The notes under the pieces were generated by a model that did not search any database, was not told the origin of the DNA, and saw nothing but the letters and a program-made list of their open reading frames with translations. Below are positions 27,545-37,021 of a DNA stretch of 64,000 nt, in pieces. How positions within the stretch are numbered: position 1 is the first letter of the stretch; every line of letters starts with the position of its first letter. The stretch lies in NCBI RefSeq assembly GCF_024741795.1, contig NZ_CP102950.1:1550001-1614000 (forward strand). Direction: 5' to 3'. The translations under genes were made by a program, and so were the position numbers. This DNA is from Arthrobacter sp. CJ23. GTDB taxonomy: Bacteria; Actinomycetota; Actinomycetes; Actinomycetales; Micrococcaceae.

Positions 27545-28524
27545 TGGATATTGACATGAGCGCACTGAGACTCCTGGAGCGTGAGCGTGAAATCCCGCTG
27601 GACCTCCTGATCCCCACCATCGAGCAAGCGCTCCTGGTGGCCTACCACAAGACGCCCGGTGCCTTCGAAAAGGCCCGTGCCGAGCTTGACCGCAAGAGCG
27701 GCCACGTGACCATCTGGGCCACCGAGATCGACGACGACGGCGCCCCCGTGGGTGAGTTCGAGGACACCCCGGCCGGTTTCGGACGCATCGCTGCCAGCAC
27801 CGCCCGCCAGATCATCCTGCAGCGCCTGCGCGACGTTGAGGACGACAATGTGCTGGGCGAGTTCAAGGGCCGTGAAGGCGAGCTTGTGGCCGGCATGATC
27901 CAGCAGGGCAACAACCCGCACATGGTCCAGGTCCACCTTGGCTCCGTGGAGGCATTGCTGCCGCCGCCCGAGCAGGTCCCCGGCGAGAAGTACATCCACG
28001 GCAGCCGCCTGCGCGCGTTCGTCATTGACGTGCACCGCGGTGCCAAGGGCCCGTCCATCACCCTTTCGCGTTCGCACCCGGGCCTGGTCCGGAAGCTGTT
28101 CGAAATGGAAGTTCCGGAAATCGCGGACCGCTCCGTGGAGATCGTGGCCCTGGCACGTGAAGCCGGGCACCGCACCAAGATCGCCGTCAAGGCCAACACC
28201 CCGGGCATCAACGCCAAGGGTGCCTGCATCGGCGAAATGGGATCGCGTGTCCGCGCCGTCATGACGGAGCTCAACGACGAGAAGATCGACATCGTCGACT
28301 TCAGCGAGGACCCGGCCACGTTCATCGCCAACGCCCTTTCGCCGTCACGCGTGAATTCCGTCACCATCACCGATGAAGCAACCCGCTCCGCCCGCGTGGT
28401 GGTCCCGGACTACCAGCTCTCCCTTGCCATCGGCAAGGAAGGCCAGAACGCGCGGCTCGCCGCGAAGCTGACCGGCTGGCGGATCGATATCGTCTCCGAC
28501 GCGGCGGCCCCCAAGAACGACTAG
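27544..28524 (+). CDS. nusA: Transcription termination/antitermination factor NusA
   Basis: 326 residues, the short actinobacterial form without the acidic C-terminal repeats of E. coli. Order: N-terminal polymerase-binding domain (1-125), an S1 domain with [15 protein letters not shown], then two KH domains with [18 protein letters not shown] and [20 protein letters not shown]. It binds RNA polymerase and nascent RNA, acting in pausing, termination and rRNA antitermination. Confidence 0.96.
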   Translation: MDIDMSALRLLEREREIPLDLLIPTIEQALLVAYHKTPGAFEKARAELDRKSGHVTIWATEIDDDGAPVGEFEDTPAGFGRIAASTARQIILQRLRDVEDDNVLGEFKGREGELVAGMIQQGNNPHMVQVHLGSVEALLPPPEQVPGEKYIHGSRLRAFVIDVHRGAKGPSITLSRSHPGLVRKLFEMEVPEIADRSVEIVALAREAGHRTKIAVKANTPGINAKGACIGEMGSRVRAVMTELNDEKIDIVDFSEDPATFIANALSPSRVNSVTITDEATRSARVVVPDYQLSLAIGKEGQNARLAAKLTGWRIDIVSDAAAPKND

Positions 28525-28534
28525 CACCCGGATG

Positions 28535-28550
28535 GGCGGCCCTGGCCGCC
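28535..28550 (+). terminator. Hairpin after nusA (possible attenuator)
   Basis: GGCGGCC-CT-GGCCGCC, a 7-base-pair stem 11 bases after the nusA stop, followed by C-rich sequence and no T run. A second small hairpin, CTGCCG-GTTT-CGGCAG, follows. Partial termination or RNA protection between nusA and ylxR is possible; a strong terminator is unlikely. Confidence 0.35.
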
Positions 28551-28719
28551 GGTCCAGCCCCGGTTTGCCCGGCCTGCCGGTTTCGGCAGCCCGGCACCGG
28601 GGGCTAGAATGAATGGAACCGGGCTTACGTCCGGTATCCGTGCGTTTTGGCGTGCTCCAGCGGCAATGCCGTTTGGGCGCCCATGAAGTACCAGATGCAG
28701 AGGCAGGTAAGGACACATA

Positions 28720-29061
28720 GTGGCTGAACTGCTTCAACACGGCCATCAGCCGGTTCGCACCTGTATCGGATGCCGGAAGCAAGGCTCCCGGTCCGAGCTT
28801 GTCCGGCTCGTCGCCGAAGGCGGCGGGTCAACCGCTGTCCTGGTGGACGAACGACGCCGGATGGCAGGCCGGGGTGCTTGGCTGCACCCCAGCGAAACGT
28901 GCTTGGCATTGGCGATCAAGCGGCGCGCCTTCGGAAGGGCCCTTGCGGGCGCAACCGGAACCGCCGACGTCGAACGCCACATAGTGCCGGGCACGCACCT
29001 TGCGGAGGCTCCGGCCACCGCGGGAAAACCGTCCAAACCTGAAAGCGGGTCAGAAATCTGA
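28720..29061 (+). CDS. YlxR-family RNA-binding protein
   Basis: 113 residues. The YlxR (DUF448) signature is RTCIGCRKQGSRSELVRLV, followed by GRGAWLHPSETCLALAIKRR and AFGRAL. In Gram-positive bacteria the family lies between nusA and infB; work in firmicutes describes a member as an RNase P modulator. GTG at 28720 has AAGGAC upstream. A Pro/Ala/Ser-rich tail of about 25 residues closes the protein. Confidence 0.88.
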   Translation: MAELLQHGHQPVRTCIGCRKQGSRSELVRLVAEGGGSTAVLVDERRRMAGRGAWLHPSETCLALAIKRRAFGRALAGATGTADVERHIVPGTHLAEAPATAGKPSKPESGSEI

Positions 29062-29213
29062 TGGAAACCCGATGAGTTCCCAGCGATGAGTGCGCAACGA
29101 TGACAACTTTGTTGCGCTCTGCACAGGGCCTTTCCGCCACCGTCGTGGCAGGGGCCCGCAGTAAGAAGTAGACGGTTCGTGCCTGGCTCGGTGCGGACCG
29201 AGACAGGAGAAAT

Positions 29214-32063
29214 GTGGCCAAGGTCCGCGTACACGAGCTCGCCAAAGAGCTCGGTATTACTTCCAAAGATGCAGTGACAAAACTGCAGGAACTGGGCGAA
29301 TTCGTTCGCTCCGCCTCTTCAACCATTGAGGCCCCCGTCGTGAAGAAGCTTCGCGACGCCTACCCGGGTGCCGGCGCTGCAAGGGCCACCGCGCCCGCAG
29401 CAGCCCCCGCGGCACCGGCAGCACCTGCTGCATCCCGCCCGTCACCGGGCCCGGTTGCCCCCAAGGCTCCGGCACCGGCACCGGTTCCCGCGCCGGCCGC
29501 CAAGTTCGAGGCCCCCGCGCCGGCGCCGGCAGCACCCGCTGCTCCGTCCGCAGCAAGCCCCGTTTCCGCCAAGCCCGGCGCCCGTCCCGCCCCCAGGGCC
29601 GAGGCCCCGGCCCCGGCACGCCAGGGTGGCCAGGCTCCGCGTCCCGGCGGCCCGCGTCCGGGCAACAACCCCTTCGCCACCTCGCAGGGCATGCCCCGCG
29701 GCCGTGGCGGCGACGGCGAACGTCCGCCGCGCCCGGGCAACAACCCGTTTGCACCGTCCCAGGGCATGCCCCGTCCGGGCGGCCGTACCGAGGGTGAACG
29801 CCCCGGCGGCCCCCGTCCCGCAGCAGGCGCCGGCGGTCCCCGCCCGGCAGCCGGTGCAGGTGGCCCGCGTCCCGGTGCACCGCGTCCCGGAGCACCCCGT
29901 CCGGGTGCTCCGCGTCCTGCCGGTGGCCCCGGTGGCAACCGTCCCACCCCGGGCATGATGCCCAACCGCACTGAGCGTCCGGCTCCCGGTGCTGCTGCCC
30001 GTCCGGGTGGCGGCGGACGTGGCCCGGGTCGCCCCGGTGGCGCTCCCGGCACCGGTGCTCCCGGTGCAGGTGGCGGAGCTCCCGCCGGCGGTGGCTTCGG
30101 CAAGGGCGGCCGCGGCCGCGGCGGCACCCAGGGTGCCTTCGGCAAGGGTGGCGCAGGACGTGGCAAGCAGCGCAAGTCGAAGCGTGCCAAGCGTCAGGAA
30201 CTGGAGCAGATGAGTGCTCCGTCGCTGGGTGGCGTAAGCGTGCCCCGCGGCGACGGCAACACCGTCATCCGCCTGCGCCGTGGCTCGTCCATCACGGACT
30301 TCGCCGAGAAGATCGATGCGAACCCCGCCTCGCTGGTGACCGTGCTGTTCCACCTCGGTGAAATGGCAACGGCCACGCAGTCGCTCGACGAGGACACCTT
30401 CGGCCTGCTTGGCGCCGAACTCGGCTACAAGCTCCAGGTTGTCTCGCCGGAAGACGAAGAGCGCGAACTGCTCGACTCGTTCGACATCGACCTCCAGGGT
30501 GAGCTCGACGCCGAAGGCGACGACGTCCTTGAACCCCGTCCTCCGGTGGTCACCGTCATGGGCCACGTTGACCACGGTAAGACGCGCCTGCTCGACGCCA
30601 TCCGGAAGACCAACGTGGTTGCCGGCGAGCACGGTGGCATCACCCAGCACATCGGTGCTTACCAGATCAGCCACGTCCACGAGGGCACGCCCCGCGACAT
30701 CACCTTCATTGACACCCCCGGCCACGAGGCGTTCACCGCCATGCGTGCCCGCGGTGCCAAGGTCACCGACATCGCGATCCTGGTTGTTGCAGCCGACGAC
30801 GGCGTCATGCCGCAGACGGTGGAAGCGCTCAACCACGCCCAGGCAGCCAACGTGCCGATCGTCGTCGCAGTGAACAAGATCGACAAGGAAGGTGCGAACC
30901 CGGACAAGGTCAAGGGCCAGCTCACCGAGTACGGTCTGGTTCCCGAGGAATACGGTGGCGACACCATGTTCGTCGAGGTTTCTGCCCGCCAGGGACTGAA
31001 CATCGACGAGCTGATCGACGCCGTCCTCCTGACCGCAGACGCCGCCCTGGACCTGCGCGCCAACCCGGACAAGGACGCCCGAGGCATTGCCATCGAAGCG
31101 AACCTGGACAAGGGCCGCGGTTCCGTGGCCACCGTCCTGGTGCAGTCCGGTACCCTGGCCGTCGGTGACACGATCGTGGCCGGTACGGCCCACGGCCGCG
31201 TCCGTGCCATGTTCGACGAAGACGGCAACGCCCTCGACATCGCACTGCCGTCCCGCCCGGTACAGGTCCTCGGCCTGTCCAACGTGCCGCGTGCAGGTGA
31301 CACCTTCCTGGTGACCTCGGACGAGCGTACGGCCCGCCAGATCGCCGAAAAGCGTGAAGCGGCCGACCGCAACGCCGCCCTGGCCAAGCGCCGCAAGCGC
31401 ATCAGCCTCGAGGACTTCGACAAGGCTGTGGCCGAAGGCAAGATCGACACCCTCAACCTCATCCTCAAGGGTGACGTGTCCGGTGCCGTGGAAGCCCTCG
31501 AAGACGCACTGCTCAAGATCGACGTCGGAGACGACGACGTTCAGCTGCGCGTCATCCACCGCGGCGTGGGTGCTATCACCCAGAACGACGTCAACCTGGC
31601 AACGGTCGACAACGCGATCATCATCGGCTTCAACGTCAAGCCTGCTGAGCGCGTGGCCGACCTGGCCGACCGTGAAGGCGTGGACATGCGCTTCTACTCG
31701 GTCATCTACGGTGCGATCGATGACATCGAGCTGGCCCTCAAGGGCATGCTCAAGCCGGAGTACGAGGAAGTCCAGCTCGGTACCGCAGAGGTCCGCGAAG
31801 TCTTCCGTTCTTCCAAGTTCGGAAACATCGCCGGTTCCATCGTCCGCTCGGGCATCATCCGCCGTAACACCAAGGCACGTGTCAGCCGCGACGGCAAGAT
31901 CATCGGTGACAACCTCACCGTTGAGACGCTCAAGCGCTTCAAGGACGACGCCACCGAGGTCCGCACGGACTTCGAATGTGGTATCGGCCTGGGCTCGTAC
32001 AACGACATCAACGAAGGCGACATCATCGAGACCTTCGAGATGCGCGAAAAGCCGCGCGTCTAA
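29214..32063 (+). CDS. infB: Translation initiation factor IF-2
   Basis: 949 residues. An N-terminal IF2 helical domain ([20 protein letters not shown]) is followed by about 270 residues of Ala/Pro then Gly/Arg/Pro low-complexity sequence (roughly 50-325), with imperfect repeats such as [10 protein letters not shown]. The G domain has [12 protein letters not shown] (P-loop), [18 protein letters not shown] and NKID. Domains II-IV and the fMet-tRNA-binding C-terminus are complete, ending [19 protein letters not shown] precedes the GTG. It places initiator tRNA on the ribosome. Confidence 0.97.
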   Translation: MAKVRVHELAKELGITSKDAVTKLQELGEFVRSASSTIEAPVVKKLRDAYPGAGAARATAPAAAPAAPAAPAASRPSPGPVAPKAPAPAPVPAPAAKFEAPAPAPAAPAAPSAASPVSAKPGARPAPRAEAPAPARQGGQAPRPGGPRPGNNPFATSQGMPRGRGGDGERPPRPGNNPFAPSQGMPRPGGRTEGERPGGPRPAAGAGGPRPAAGAGGPRPGAPRPGAPRPGAPRPAGGPGGNRPTPGMMPNRTERPAPGAAARPGGGGRGPGRPGGAPGTGAPGAGGGAPAGGGFGKGGRGRGGTQGAFGKGGAGRGKQRKSKRAKRQELEQMSAPSLGGVSVPRGDGNTVIRLRRGSSITDFAEKIDANPASLVTVLFHLGEMATATQSLDEDTFGLLGAELGYKLQVVSPEDEERELLDSFDIDLQGELDAEGDDVLEPRPPVVTVMGHVDHGKTRLLDAIRKTNVVAGEHGGITQHIGAYQISHVHEGTPRDITFIDTPGHEAFTAMRARGAKVTDIAILVVAADDGVMPQTVEALNHAQAANVPIVVAVNKIDKEGANPDKVKGQLTEYGLVPEEYGGDTMFVEVSARQGLNIDELIDAVLLTADAALDLRANPDKDARGIAIEANLDKGRGSVATVLVQSGTLAVGDTIVAGTAHGRVRAMFDEDGNALDIALPSRPVQVLGLSNVPRAGDTFLVTSDERTARQIAEKREAADRNAALAKRRKRISLEDFDKAVAEGKIDTLNLILKGDVSGAVEALEDALLKIDVGDDDVQLRVIHRGVGAITQNDVNLATVDNAIIIGFNVKPAERVADLADREGVDMRFYSVIYGAIDDIELALKGMLKPEYEEVQLGTAEVREVFRSSKFGNIAGSIVRSGIIRRNTKARVSRDGKIIGDNLTVETLKRFKDDATEVRTDFECGIGLGSYNDINEGDIIETFEMREKPRV

Positions 32064-32086
32064 GGTGTTCTAGCTTTACAAAGGTG

Positions 32087-32116
32087 CGGGGCCGTTGGAT
32101 TTTTCCGGCGGCCCCG
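32087..32116 (+). terminator. Hairpin terminator candidate after infB
   Basis: Perfect arms CGGGGCCG (32087-32094) and CGGCCCCG (32109-32116) around a 14-base T-containing loop, 23 bases after the infB stop. A GCCCTTTCC tail follows without a true T run, which is usual in high-GC actinobacteria. Confidence 0.5.
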
Positions 32117-32126
32117 GCCCTTTCCG

Positions 32127-32227
32127 CCGATATGGGGGCCCCGCCCCTCCGCTGGGTTGCTGACGTCTTACGACGTCAGCAACCCAGCTCCGGCAGGCCC
32201 GATGCCACTCCCGGGCCCCCATATTGG
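32127..32227. repeat. Long nested inverted repeat between infB and rbfA
   Basis: Two sets of arms fold on one another. Inner arms 32151-32167 and 32172-32188 are a perfect 17-base inverted repeat (GCTGGGTTGCTGACGTC) around the 4-base loop TTAC. Outer arms 32127-32141 and 32213-32227 match over 15 bases (CCGATATGGGGGCCC against its complement) with one G-T pair. The bulges are unequal (9 and 24 bases). There is no T run and no coding potential. It could be a REP/MITE-like element, a structured RNA or a double-strand processing site. Confidence 0.8.
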
Positions 32228-32348
32228 CTCCAATGGCCTCCGAGGAACCCGGCGGTCCGTCGTAGACTCGCCTTAGGTGCGTCACGCCACACAGAACTTA
32301 TGTACGCCAGCCGCCATGCGCCGTCGTACGCAAAATTTAGGAGTAAAA

Positions 32349-32858
32349 ATGGCTGATCCGGCACGCGCTGCCAAGTTGGCGCAGCGGATTAAGGTTGTTG
32401 TCGCTGAGGCACTCGGCCGTCGGGTTAAGGATCCGCGGGTTGAGGCCATCACGATCACCGATGCGCGCGTCACCAACGATCTGCAGCACGCAACCTTGTA
32501 CTACACGGTGTTCGGCGACGAGCTCGCGCACGCCGATGCCGGCAGGGCATTGGAGAAGGCCAGGGGGGTGCTGCGCCAGGAAGTGGGCCGCAACATCACC
32601 GTCCGCCTGACCCCGACCCTTGAGTTCGTGGCCGACCAGATTCCGGTCAATGCCTCGAACCTTGAGGAGCTGCTGCGCACCGCCAAGCGTCGCGACGCCG
32701 AGGTGGCCGCCCTGGCCGCCGGCGCCACGCACGCCGGCGAGGCCGACCCGTACAAGAGCGATGCCCCGCAGGACGCGGATATCGACGAAGACGACTTTGA
32801 CGAAGAGGACATCGACCTCACGGACGATGAAGAACTCGACGAGGACGCTGGCCGCTAG
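32349..32858 (+). CDS. rbfA: 30S ribosome-binding factor A
   Basis: 169 residues. The KH-like RbfA fold is shown by RVKDPRVEAITITDARVTND near the N-terminus and VRLTPTLEFVADQIPVNA. A strongly acidic C-terminal tail (DADIDEDDFDEEDIDLTDDE) of about 35 residues is an addition typical of this genus group. TTAGGAGT sits before the ATG at 32349; the frame is open upstream but the extra residues are not conserved-looking. It helps 16S 5'-end maturation and cold adaptation. Confidence 0.93.
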   Translation: MADPARAAKLAQRIKVVVAEALGRRVKDPRVEAITITDARVTNDLQHATLYYTVFGDELAHADAGRALEKARGVLRQEVGRNITVRLTPTLEFVADQIPVNASNLEELLRTAKRRDAEVAALAAGATHAGEADPYKSDAPQDADIDEDDFDEEDIDLTDDEELDEDAGR

Positions 32859-32871
32859 GCCCGTCCGCACG

Positions 32872-32907
32872 GTGAAGGCCGGATCCCGCGGGGGATCCGG
32901 CCTTCAC
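32872..32907. terminator. Bidirectional terminator between rbfA and aminotransferase gene
   Basis: A perfect 15-base-pair stem, arms GTGAAGGCCGGATCC (32872-32886) and its complement (32893-32907), around the 6-base loop CGCGGG. It lies between converging genes, 13 bases after the rbfA stop and 26 bases after the aminotransferase stop. Confidence 0.75.
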
Positions 32908-32933
32908 GCGTTAATCAGCTGCCGACGCCGGGG

Positions 32934-34088
32934 CTACTGCCGCGCCGGAAGCCGCCCTACGCCGTCGAGCAGTTCCTCTTGCCCGCCGCACAGGGCGATC
33001 CTGATCCAGCCCTCGCCGATGGAACCGAAGGCCGTGCCGGGGGCGAAGGAGACGCCGGCCTCGGCCAGGAACCGCCGCACCCAGGCACGCACGTTCCCGC
33101 CGCTCACATGGGACATGTCCGCCCAGAGGTAGAACGCGCCCTGGGCATCAAGGTAGCGGATGCCCTTGGCGGCCAGGACCGCCGAGGCGGCGTCGCGATT
33201 GCCGCGGTAGTGCTCCCGGGCGGCTTCCACATAGTCCTGCGGGCCCGTCAGGGCCGCCAAGGCAGCGTATTGCGAGGGCGAGGCAACGCAGGAAACGATC
33301 GCCTCCATGACGTTGTTCATCTTCTGTTCCAGGCCCGGAGGGCAGATCAACGCCCCGATCCGCAGGCCCGTCAGCCCATACGTCTTGGACAGCGTGACGG
33401 AGGTGAACACCCGGGTCTTGCCGGGGGCGTCACTGTCGAAGCGGGCCGGGCTGACATGCGGGACGTCGAAGGTGAAGGCCTCGTAGCATTCGTCGGAAAT
33501 GATCCACAGATCGTGGTGGACGGCGAGCTCCACCAGTTGGCGGGTGAGGTCTTCGCCGATCACCGCGCCGAGCGGGTTGGACGGCGAGTTGAGCATCAGG
33601 ACCCTGGTCCGCGGCGTGATGAGGGCCTCGATGTCCGCGATGCGGGGCTGGAAGTCGTGCTCAGGGTACAGCGGGTATTCAACCGGGACGGCGTGCAGCA
33701 GGCGGCTTGTCATGGCGAAGGTGGGGTAGCCGGGGTTGGGGATGAGGATCTCGTCGCCGGGGGTCAGCAGCAGGCTCATGGCAAAGTGCAGCCCCTGCTG
33801 GGCGCCGTCCACCACGTAGACCCGTTCGGCGCCGATGTCCACGCCGTTGTGCTCCCGGAACCGGGCCGCGAAGGCCTCCCGGAGTGCCGGGATGCCGGCG
33901 TTGGGCGTGTAGTTGGTCTCGTCCCGGTCCAGGCACGCCATGCCGGCCTCGAGGACGTGCCGGGGCAAGGCGAAGCCGGGTTCGCCGATGCTGAGCACCA
34001 GGGCCCCGGGAGTGGCCCAGGCGGCCTCGGTGATCTCGCGGATCTGGTTCACGGGGACGTCGCAGACGTGCGCGGCAAGCTCAGGCAT
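32934..34088 (-). CDS. Pyridoxal-phosphate-dependent aminotransferase, class I/II
   Basis: 384 residues of fold type I. Visible features: SIGEPGFALP near the N-terminus, NYTPNAGIPALREA, the PLP-phosphate region VDGAQQGLH, LNSPSNPLGAVI, SDECYEAFTF, and the lysine region VTLSKTYGLTGLRIGALI with the Schiff-base Lys. The family usually transfers amino groups from aspartate or aromatic amino acids; substrate not predictable here. Two in-frame ATGs exist; the one at 34088 is preferred because TAGGAT lies seven bases upstream. It is divergent from truB, only 34 bases away. Confidence 0.85.
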   Translation of the reverse strand: MPELAAHVCDVPVNQIREITEAAWATPGALVLSIGEPGFALPRHVLEAGMACLDRDETNYTPNAGIPALREAFAARFREHNGVDIGAERVYVVDGAQQGLHFAMSLLLTPGDEILIPNPGYPTFAMTSRLLHAVPVEYPLYPEHDFQPRIADIEALITPRTRVLMLNSPSNPLGAVIGEDLTRQLVELAVHHDLWIISDECYEAFTFDVPHVSPARFDSDAPGKTRVFTSVTLSKTYGLTGLRIGALICPPGLEQKMNNVMEAIVSCVASPSQYAALAALTGPQDYVEAAREHYRGNRDAASAVLAAKGIRYLDAQGAFYLWADMSHVSGGNVRAWVRRFLAEAGVSFAPGTAFGSIGEGWIRIALCGGQEELLDGVGRLPARQ

Positions 34089-34095
34089 GGGAGCC

Positions 34096-34101
34096 ATCCT
34101 A
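34096..34101 (-). promoter_or_regulatory. Leaderless-type -10 element (TAGGAT)
   Basis: TAGGAT on the minus strand ends seven bases before the aminotransferase ATG at 34088. It lies back to back with the truB -10 within 20 bases, so both promoters share one 34-base spacer. Confidence 0.45.
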
Positions 34102-34109
34102 GCCACGGA

Positions 34110-34115
34110 TATACT
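34110..34115 (+). promoter_or_regulatory. Leaderless-type -10 element of truB (TATACT)
   Basis: TATACT, close to the -10 consensus, ends seven bases before the truB GTG. A GGGAAG in the gap could alternatively serve as a ribosome binding site for a slightly longer message. Confidence 0.5.
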
Positions 34116-34122
34116 GGGAAGC

Positions 34123-35088
34123 GTGCTTTCTGGACTGGTAATCGTTGACAAACCGCAGGGATGGACCAGCCACGATGTGGTTGGACGGATGCGGAGGCTG
34201 GCCGGTACCCGGAAAGTGGGCCATGCCGGGACCCTGGACCCCATGGCGACGGGCGTCCTGGTGGTGGGAATCAACAAGGCCACGCGCCTCCTGACGTACA
34301 TCGTCGGCACCTCCAAGACCTACACGGCCACCATCAGGCTCGGCGAAACCACCCTCACCGACGACGCTGAGGGTGAGGTCACCGCCGCCAGCAGCGCCGC
34401 CGCCGTCGAGGATGACGCGATCGCTGCCGGCGTCGCGGCACTCACCGGCGAGATCCGGCAGGTTCCCAGCAGCGTGAGCGCCATCAAGGTCAACGGCGAG
34501 CGTTCCTACGCGCGCGTCCGCGCCGGCGAAGAGGTCAAGCTCGCCGCCCGTCCCGTGACCATCCACCGTTTCGAGGTCCATGGGATCCGAAGGGTCGACG
34601 GCGGCAGGGTGGTGGACGTGGACGTCACCGTGGAATGCTCCTCCGGCACATACATCCGGGCCCTGGCCCGCGACCTCGGCGAGGCCCTTGGCACCGGCGG
34701 CCACCTCACCGCACTCCGCCGCACCAAGGTGGGCCCGTACTCGATCGAGCAGGCCCGCACGCTGGAGCAGTTGGCCGAGGAACTCGAGGTCCTGGAAATG
34801 TCGCAGGCCGCGCGGGCGCTCATGCCCAACCGCGAACTCAGCGACGAAGAGGCCACCGAAATCTCCTTCGGCCGCCGCATCGCCGCCGGCCCCGGAGCCG
34901 GCACGCCCGAGGCGGCTACGCCGGAGAAGCCCGCAGCGGCGTTCTCCCCGGCGGGCGAACTGGTGGCGCTGCTGGCCGACGCCGGCAGCTTCGCGAAGCC
35001 GGTCCTGGTGTTCGCGCCGGACAACGAAAAGCCGCGCCCCGATCCCCAAACCGCAGCGAAGCCCGCCACCGAAAAGCAGGCCCGGTAG
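34123..35088 (+). CDS. truB: tRNA pseudouridine(55) synthase
   Basis: 321 residues. It makes pseudouridine 55 in the T-loop of tRNAs. Motifs: VDKPQGWTSHDVV, KVGHAGTLDPMATGVL with the catalytic Asp, TYTATIRLGETTLTDDAEGE, and CSSGTYIRALARDLG. An Ala/Pro-rich low-complexity stretch in the C-terminal 60 residues (GAGTPEAATPEKPAAAF) and a basic tail are extras. The stop shares one base with the next start (TAGTG). Confidence 0.95.
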   Translation: MLSGLVIVDKPQGWTSHDVVGRMRRLAGTRKVGHAGTLDPMATGVLVVGINKATRLLTYIVGTSKTYTATIRLGETTLTDDAEGEVTAASSAAAVEDDAIAAGVAALTGEIRQVPSSVSAIKVNGERSYARVRAGEEVKLAARPVTIHRFEVHGIRRVDGGRVVDVDVTVECSSGTYIRALARDLGEALGTGGHLTALRRTKVGPYSIEQARTLEQLAEELEVLEMSQAARALMPNRELSDEEATEISFGRRIAAGPGAGTPEAATPEKPAAAFSPAGELVALLADAGSFAKPVLVFAPDNEKPRPDPQTAAKPATEKQAR

Positions 35089-35444
35089 TGCTGGACGGAT
35101 ACTTTTACGCCGTACTGGCCGTGGGCCTGATCTCCACGATCATCTGCGTCGTCGCGGGCCTCATGAAGAAGGCCCCGAACGACATCACCATCTTCTCCGT
35201 GCTCGCCGTCGAGGCCGTGCTGCTGGTCTACCTGGTCGGCTCGATCGTGCGGGTGGCGCTGGGGGAGCAGATGGCAGGTGAGGCCTGGGAATTCTGGGGC
35301 TACCTGGCCACCGCCCTGATGGTCCCGCTGGGCGCCGTGTACTGGTCCATCCTGGAACGGACGCGCTGGAGCAACTTTGTCCTGGCCGCCGTGGGCGTCA
35401 CGGCCCTCGTCATGGCGGCCCGCATGAACCAGATCTGGTACTGA
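35088..35444 (+). CDS. Small four-helix membrane protein of unknown function
   Basis: 118 residues, four predicted membrane segments (YFYAVLAVGLISTIICVVAG, ITIFSVLAVEAVLLVYLVG, WEFWGYLATALMVPLGAVYW, FVLAAVGVTALVMAA) with short charged loops. The GTG overlaps the truB stop and a second small membrane protein follows, so the pair looks co-transcribed with truB and ribF. Family not recognised. Confidence 0.8.
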   Translation: MLDGYFYAVLAVGLISTIICVVAGLMKKAPNDITIFSVLAVEAVLLVYLVGSIVRVALGEQMAGEAWEFWGYLATALMVPLGAVYWSILERTRWSNFVLAAVGVTALVMAARMNQIWY

Positions 35445-35464
35445 CATTGGAAGAAGCACACGAA

Positions 35465-35899
35465 GTGACGGCAACTGAAGCACAAGGCGCGAAGCGCGAC
35501 ACCCGCAACACCGGCCCCGGCCGCCTGCTGATCGCGGTGTACGCCGTCTTCGCACTCTCGGCTACGGCCCGCGCCGGCTACCAGATCGCCACCAAATTTT
35601 CCGAGGCCCCGCTGGCGCACGTCCTCTCGGCCTTCGCCGCGCTGGTCTACGTGGTGGCCACCGTGTCCTTGGCCAAGCCGGGCCGCACCTGGTTCAAGGT
35701 CTCACTGACAGCCGTATTGGTGGAACTGGTGGGTGTGCTGGTGGTCGGTGCCGTCAGCCTCTTCGATCCCGTGGCCTTCCCGCACGACACCGTGTGGTCC
35801 CTGTTCGGACGCGGCTACGGCTTTGTGCCGCTGGTGCTGCCCGTTCTCGGGCTCCTCTGGCTCAACCGCAGGCGCCCGGCGAAGGTTGCCGCCCCGTAG
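35465..35899 (+). CDS. Small membrane protein of unknown function
   Basis: 144 residues. A charged N-terminal 25 residues is followed by four hydrophobic segments (LLIAVYAVFALSATARAGY, VLSAFAALVYVVATVSLA, VSLTAVLVELVGVLVVGAV, GFVPLVLPVLGLLWL) and a short basic tail. The GTG at 35465 is chosen because GGAAG lies about ten bases upstream; a TTG at 35447 would lie on that site. Conserved-looking neighbour of ribF in actinobacteria; no function assigned. Confidence 0.75.
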   Translation: MTATEAQGAKRDTRNTGPGRLLIAVYAVFALSATARAGYQIATKFSEAPLAHVLSAFAALVYVVATVSLAKPGRTWFKVSLTAVLVELVGVLVVGAVSLFDPVAFPHDTVWSLFGRGYGFVPLVLPVLGLLWLNRRRPAKVAAP

Positions 35900-36004
35900 T
35901 ACGGGCTGTCCAGTGCGCCCCGCCATTGCGGGTAACCTTAGAGAGTTCCGGGGCCGAGCAGGCCGCCGGACGGCACGGAATGTCTGCAGTTAAAGGCGAG
36001 GTTG

Positions 36005-36988
36005 ATGGTCCACATCTGGAACGATCCCACCGAGGTCCCGGAGGACTTCGGCCCCACAGTCGTCACCATCGGGAACTTCGACGGCGTCCATCGCGGCCAC
36101 CAGCAGGTCCTTTCCCAGCTTGCGGCCACGGCCCGGCAGGGCAACGCGCGCTCCGTCGCCGTCACCTTCGATCCCCACCCCGCCCAGCTGCACCGCCCGG
36201 ACTCCGCCCCCGAACTCATCATGGGCCTGCAGGACAAGCTGGACGCCCTCGCGGACACCGGGCTCGACGCCGTGCTGGTCATGAAATACACGCTCGACCT
36301 CGCGGCGATGACGCCGGAAGAGTTCGTCGGCGACATCCTGGTGAACAGCCTGCACGCCGCCCACGTTGTGGTGGGCCACGATCTGCGTTTCGGCGCCGGC
36401 AACTCAGGAGACGTCGGCACCATGCAGGAACTGGGCCACACGCTGGGCTTCACCGTCCAGGTGGTCAATGAGTTCGGCGCTGAAGGCTTCCCCGTCCACG
36501 ACGACGGCGGGACGGACCGGCGCTGTTCCTCCACCTGGGTGCGCGAGGCACTGTCCGAGGGCGATGTGGTGACCGCCGCCGCCGTCCTGGGGCGCCCGCA
36601 CCGCATGCGCGGCGAAGTGGTCCACGGCGCAGCCCGCGGCCGCCTCCTGGGCTTTCCCACGGCCAACCTCTCCCACGACGCCACCGGCTACGTCCCCGCC
36701 GACGGCATCTACGCGGGCTGGCTGGTCGACGAGGCCGGAACGCGCTGGCCGGCCGCCATCTCGGTGGGCTCCAACCCCACGTTCGACGGCGTCAGCCGAC
36801 AGGTCGAGGCCCACGTCATCGACCGCCCCGAGGAAGCCGTGGAGGCCTTCGACCTGTACGGCCAGCTGATCGTGGTCGAATTCACCGAGCGATTGCGGGG
36901 CATGGTGGCGTACCGTGGGCCTGAGGCGTTGGCCGAGCAGATCGGCCTGGATGTGGTCCAGGCCCGCAAGCTCCTGCTCCAGGGGTAG
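36005..36988 (+). CDS. ribF: Bifunctional riboflavin kinase / FAD synthetase
   Basis: 327 residues. The N-terminal FAD synthetase (nucleotidyltransferase) domain has TIGNFDGVHRGHQQVL with its HxGH-type motif, and SSTWVREAL; the C-terminal riboflavin kinase domain has GRLLGFPTANLS and GIYAGWLVDE. It makes FMN then FAD. The ATG at 36005 follows GGCGAGG; an upstream TTG one codon earlier is less likely. Lies between truB and rpsO as usual. Confidence 0.96.
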   Translation: MVHIWNDPTEVPEDFGPTVVTIGNFDGVHRGHQQVLSQLAATARQGNARSVAVTFDPHPAQLHRPDSAPELIMGLQDKLDALADTGLDAVLVMKYTLDLAAMTPEEFVGDILVNSLHAAHVVVGHDLRFGAGNSGDVGTMQELGHTLGFTVQVVNEFGAEGFPVHDDGGTDRRCSSTWVREALSEGDVVTAAAVLGRPHRMRGEVVHGAARGRLLGFPTANLSHDATGYVPADGIYAGWLVDEAGTRWPAAISVGSNPTFDGVSRQVEAHVIDRPEEAVEAFDLYGQLIVVEFTERLRGMVAYRGPEALAEQIGLDVVQARKLLLQG

Positions 36989-37021
36989 CCCAACGCGGGA
37001 TTCCGGCGGGAAGGCGGGACT

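Noticed and set aside
29640..30170. Repetitive DNA that might be a tandem array or CRISPR
   Set aside because: Imperfect codon-scale repeats encoding Gly/Pro/Arg/Ala in IF-2, with no spacers or fixed repeat unit.
29442..31559. Long open frame antisense to infB (about 700 codons)
   Set aside because: Mirror of the GC-rich codon pattern of infB; composition is His/Gly/Asp-biased and no family blocks or start signals are seen.
32087..32227. Treating the whole infB-rbfA spacer as one terminator
   Set aside because: The first hairpin fits a terminator, but the nested repeat lacks a T run and is far longer than needed.
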